A stretch of DNA of 64,000 bases from Diplocarpon mali (lineage: Eukaryota; Ascomycota; Leotiomycetes; Helotiales; Drepanopezizaceae). Each line of letters begins with the position of its first letter. The first letter of the stretch is position 1. This document shows, in pieces, positions 61,901-64,000 of the stretch. The translations under genes and the position numbers were made by a program. A model generated the notes under the pieces. It was not told where the DNA came from. It saw only the letters and a list, made by a program, of their open reading frames with translations, and did not search any database. The stretch covers positions 1 through 64,000 of the forward strand of contig JAENRP010000037.1 in assembly GCA_024741835.1 (NCBI GenBank). The letters run 5' to 3'.

Positions 61901-62002
61901 GTGAGGATCAAGCAGGGGATCCTCGAGTTTGAAAGAAGTACCGAGGAGGAGAGGGAGGATATCCGGAAGAGGTGGTTGGAGATGGGGTGCGATACTAGGT
62001 GA
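58959..62002 (+). CDS. Sterol-type UDP-sugar glycosyltransferase (Atg26-like, without GRAM/PH part)
   Basis: Model: join(58959..59632, 59702..59764, 59820..59942, 60004..60117, 60167..60928, 60990..61465, 61539..62002), 891 aa, six introns of 49-73 bp; all joins keep frame. The N-terminal Rossmann domain starts at LNIAIHIVGSRGDVQPFIAI and includes FIADAIIANPPSYGHIHCAE and MFTMPWSPTQYFPHPLASFE. The C-terminal nucleotide-sugar domain has VYIGFGSIVV and the donor motif VVHHGGAGTAAIGIAMGKPT then VPFFGDQPFWG. Relatives such as Atg26/Ugt51 transfer glucose from UDP-glucose to sterols at membranes. This protein lacks their N-terminal GRAM and PH domains and carries a long C-terminal tail (GFGSGVKAASKEVVFGLYDG; GLTGLVTQPYMGAVKSGPLG) resembling VPS13/ATG2-type C-terminal repeats, which may bind lipid; that last point is inference. 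Substrate not proven. Confidence 0.9.
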
Positions 62003-62436
62003 GCTTGATGTCAACAGGCGCGAGGGAGGGGAAAAATACGCTGGCTCGGTGGACCACTGGACTGCGAAGTCTGATTTTCTTTCGGCGTTGGATACTAACC
62101 ATTGCAAGATCCCATGCTTCGTCGAATTAGAGGTTCCAAGAAATAGTCTCTTGAATTGATGTCATAATTCAACCATGCTATCTACGAGGCTCATTTCCAC
62201 AGAGTGTCAAGCGTGTCCTGGAAATACAGATGCCAACTTCTGAGTAGCACACAAACACACACATACATATGGAGAACATGGGCACAGTTACGAGTCGAAG
62301 AAAGTAGAGAGAGAGCAAAATCCATTGGCGCAACACTTCAACTCGAGCAGAGCGATACAAAAAGAGGCGACGGCGAAAGACAACATCCTATGCTGCACGA
62401 CAGCCCCGGCCTCCCCCCATCCCCGGCCCTGCCCGG

Positions 62437-63027
62437 CTACGCTCCCGTGTTACCGTCACGACGAAAGTTGGCGTCGTCGCGGATGTCCTTGTTCTTCGAG
62501 GGATCGTAACCGTCCTCATCCTTCCGCTGATCAGGCATCCTGAACTTCTCGTCAAACTTCTTGCTGTAAGTGTAAGCGGCGCCCGACCCGTCACTCTCGT
62601 CGTCGGAGCTGCTCATGCCCTTCATCCTCCGCGGGGAGAGCGCGTCCTGCACCGCTCTCTTGGGTGCCCCCGCAGCCTCCCGCGCCCGTCTGCCGACGCC
62701 GGCTTCCGTGGAGGCTCCCGCTCCCGCTCCCGATCCCGCTCCCGCTCCCGCTCCCGGAGCTGGGGCCGGGACTCTCGCCCGGCCGGTGCCGCTCCCGCTG
62801 GTAGCTGCGACGCCGTTGTTCCTTGCCGCTCTCTCGGCTGCGTCTTGCCGCCTTGATCTGGCCCTGGCTTGCTGCATCTTCTCCCGGCCCTCTGCTGCTT
62901 TTCTCGCCATCCGCTTGGCCGGCGTGTCTGCGGAAGAAACGGACGCGGAGCTGCTCCTGCTGGAGGGTCTCGAGGCTGTCTCCTGGCCGCCCTGGCCTCC
63001 TTTCTTGGCTACCTGCTTGCCTGCCAT
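62437..63027 (-). CDS. Small disordered basic protein, unknown function
   Basis: A single frame of 196 aa starting MAGKQVAKKGGQGGQETASR. It is rich in Ala, Arg, Gly and Ser with a basic centre (KRMARKAAEGREKMQQARAR) and a Gly/Ala run (PGAGAGAGSGAGAGAS) encoded by a cccgct hexamer tract near 62716-62758. The C-terminus becomes acidic and Asp-rich (SSSDDESDGSG; YDPSKNKDIRDDANFRRDG). No domain recognised; the end block with KFDEKFRMPDQRKDEDGYD is the most likely conserved part. Composition supports a nuclear or RNA-associated protein, but that is only a guess. Confidence 0.5.
   Translation of the reverse strand: MAGKQVAKKGGQGGQETASRPSSRSSSASVSSADTPAKRMARKAAEGREKMQQARARSRRQDAAERAARNNGVAATSGSGTGRARVPAPAPGAGAGAGSGAGAGASTEAGVGRRAREAAGAPKRAVQDALSPRRMKGMSSSDDESDGSGAAYTYSKKFDEKFRMPDQRKDEDGYDPSKNKDIRDDANFRRDGNTGA
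62716..62760. repeat. cccgct hexamer tract
   Basis: Seven near-perfect copies of ctcccg/cccgct in a row, coding on the minus strand for the Gly-Ala-Gly run of the disordered protein. Prone to length variation in steps of two residues. Confidence 0.85.
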
Positions 63028-64000
63028 GATCTACGATGGGATCAAGCAGCTCGATCTTTTGCTTTTTCTCGTTGAGATTTGCTTGTCGGCTGTGGAGCAC
63101 GAATCTCTTTGCAAAGGACGAGTCGTGGCCCTGGTTGCAGAGTTTGGAGTTGCGGAGAGGAGTTGGTTGTTTGATTTGGAAGGATAGCAGGGACTTCTGT
63201 AGGGAGAAGAGGCGGTATATATATCCCTTTTCTCCAGCTCGAGAGCCTGTTGCTGGTTGTGATTGCAAGAGGACTGTGAATCGCTCATATGGCGTAGCAA
63301 CACCGCTGCTTTTGTGAATCATAGATGGGACTTACTTCTGCATCGGTTGGGCCGAACATTCAGAGCCGAGACGCGCCAGCTTACAACGACATACGATCTA
63401 CTCATTTCGTGGGGGGTTAAATGGAGGTCACTTCATAAGCCCTTCGGCAAAGTCGGCTATTCGATATCGAGCTCGACAGGACCCGGGCGAACTAACCTGC
63501 CACATTATTTCGCTATCCTCACCCGCGTAGTCCCACTAGCTCTCTCCTCGTACACCCAAGATCAGAAACATCGTTGCTCGATACGCGGCTAATGGAAGTT
63601 TCCCAGCTGCCTACCACGGAGCCTGGATCCGAGACTCTTGTTGCACGCATGGGGGATGTCGAGTCACATGTCAAAAGAAAGGTTACTAAATAAAAACTAG
63701 ACTGATCATGAGCATAGTAAATTGGTATGAGGATCTTCAAGACAGGGCTATTGAAGTGTTCTTGTTGGAACTCATTCTACGATCTTCCCTCGTTTTTCAA
63801 TGTCCTTGTTTATGTTCAGTCTTGTTGTGTTTTGATCTCGCTTAGCCGAGCCATCTCCACATACAAACTACTTTCCGTGGAAGAGCAACCATGGCTGCCT
63901 CCTCTGCAGTATAGCGCCACCTATCAACTCTACCGCTAGCCTGGGAGAGAATATTTTCTCTAATCTTTTTCTTCTTCCTTTTCTTCCTTTGCCTCTTCAC
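63028..64000. other. Right-hand edge without a supported gene
   Basis: Upstream region of the disordered-protein gene followed by mixed-composition DNA. Short ORFs on both strands lack recognisable features. A pyrimidine-rich run (ctttttcttcttccttttcttc) lies at the very end. A gene could begin beyond the window. Confidence 0.45.

Noticed and set aside
1..64000. CRISPR array, rRNA genes, secondary-metabolite cluster or heterokaryon-incompatibility locus
   Set aside because: Tandem arrays lack spacers, no rRNA-like stretch was seen, and no PKS, NRPS, terpene synthase, HET or NLR signature was found in any reading frame I examined.

Overview
The window looks like nuclear DNA of a filamentous ascomycete (Pezizomycotina; the mix of genes and repeats would fit Leotiomycetes, but that is a guess). 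The signs are genes broken by short introns (about 44-90 bp) with GTRNGT-like donors, CTAAC-like branch points and YAG acceptors, fungal-specific families (Gon7, HbrB, fungal LIM-domain-binding protein, SPX-type phosphate permease), and AT-rich stretches with decayed repeats between genes. All gene models below were assembled by joining reading frames at splice sites seen in the sequence.

Layout. 0-5 kb: a 10-bp tandem array, then an SPX-domain low-affinity phosphate transporter (+). 4.8-11 kb: poor, partly AT-rich DNA with three decayed coding regions: a disordered-protein ORF (-), a JmjC-type protein broken by two frameshifts (+), and an RIP-like relic. 11-18.8 kb: Gon7 of the KEOPS complex (+), VPS39/VAM6 of the HOPS complex (-) and a Gag1-like (DUF4050) protein (+). 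18.8-22.5 kb: gene desert with a decayed dispersed repeat. 22.5-28.7 kb: HbrB/Bit61-type TORC2 subunit (+) converging on a LIM-domain-binding co-regulator (PtaB/Adn-like, -). 30.4-35 kb: a small membrane protein (+) and a broken F-box/DUF7600-like gene (-). 38-45 kb: a GC-rich block with a 1,380-aa protein of unknown function (-), a 42-bp minisatellite, a 50-bp satellite and a doubtful ORF. 45.5-50.2 kb: low-complexity and AT-rich DNA. 50.2-52.1 kb: V-ATPase subunit B (+). 53.5-54.6 kb: second copy of the dispersed repeat. 55.4-62 kb: secreted aldose 1-epimerase (+) and a UDP-sugar:sterol-type glycosyltransferase (+). 62.4-63 kb: a small disordered protein (-).

How the genes relate. There is no operon-like cluster. 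Several core genes belong to vacuole, phosphate and TOR biology (SPX permease, VPS39, V-ATPase B, HbrB), but they are scattered and I read this as coincidence. The clearest pattern is that conserved core genes are intact, while accessory-type genes (JmjC-like, F-box/DUF7600-like, the disordered ORF) are broken by frameshifts and lie beside AT-rich or repetitive DNA. I found no convincing new defence system, biosynthetic cluster, CRISPR array or rRNA gene.
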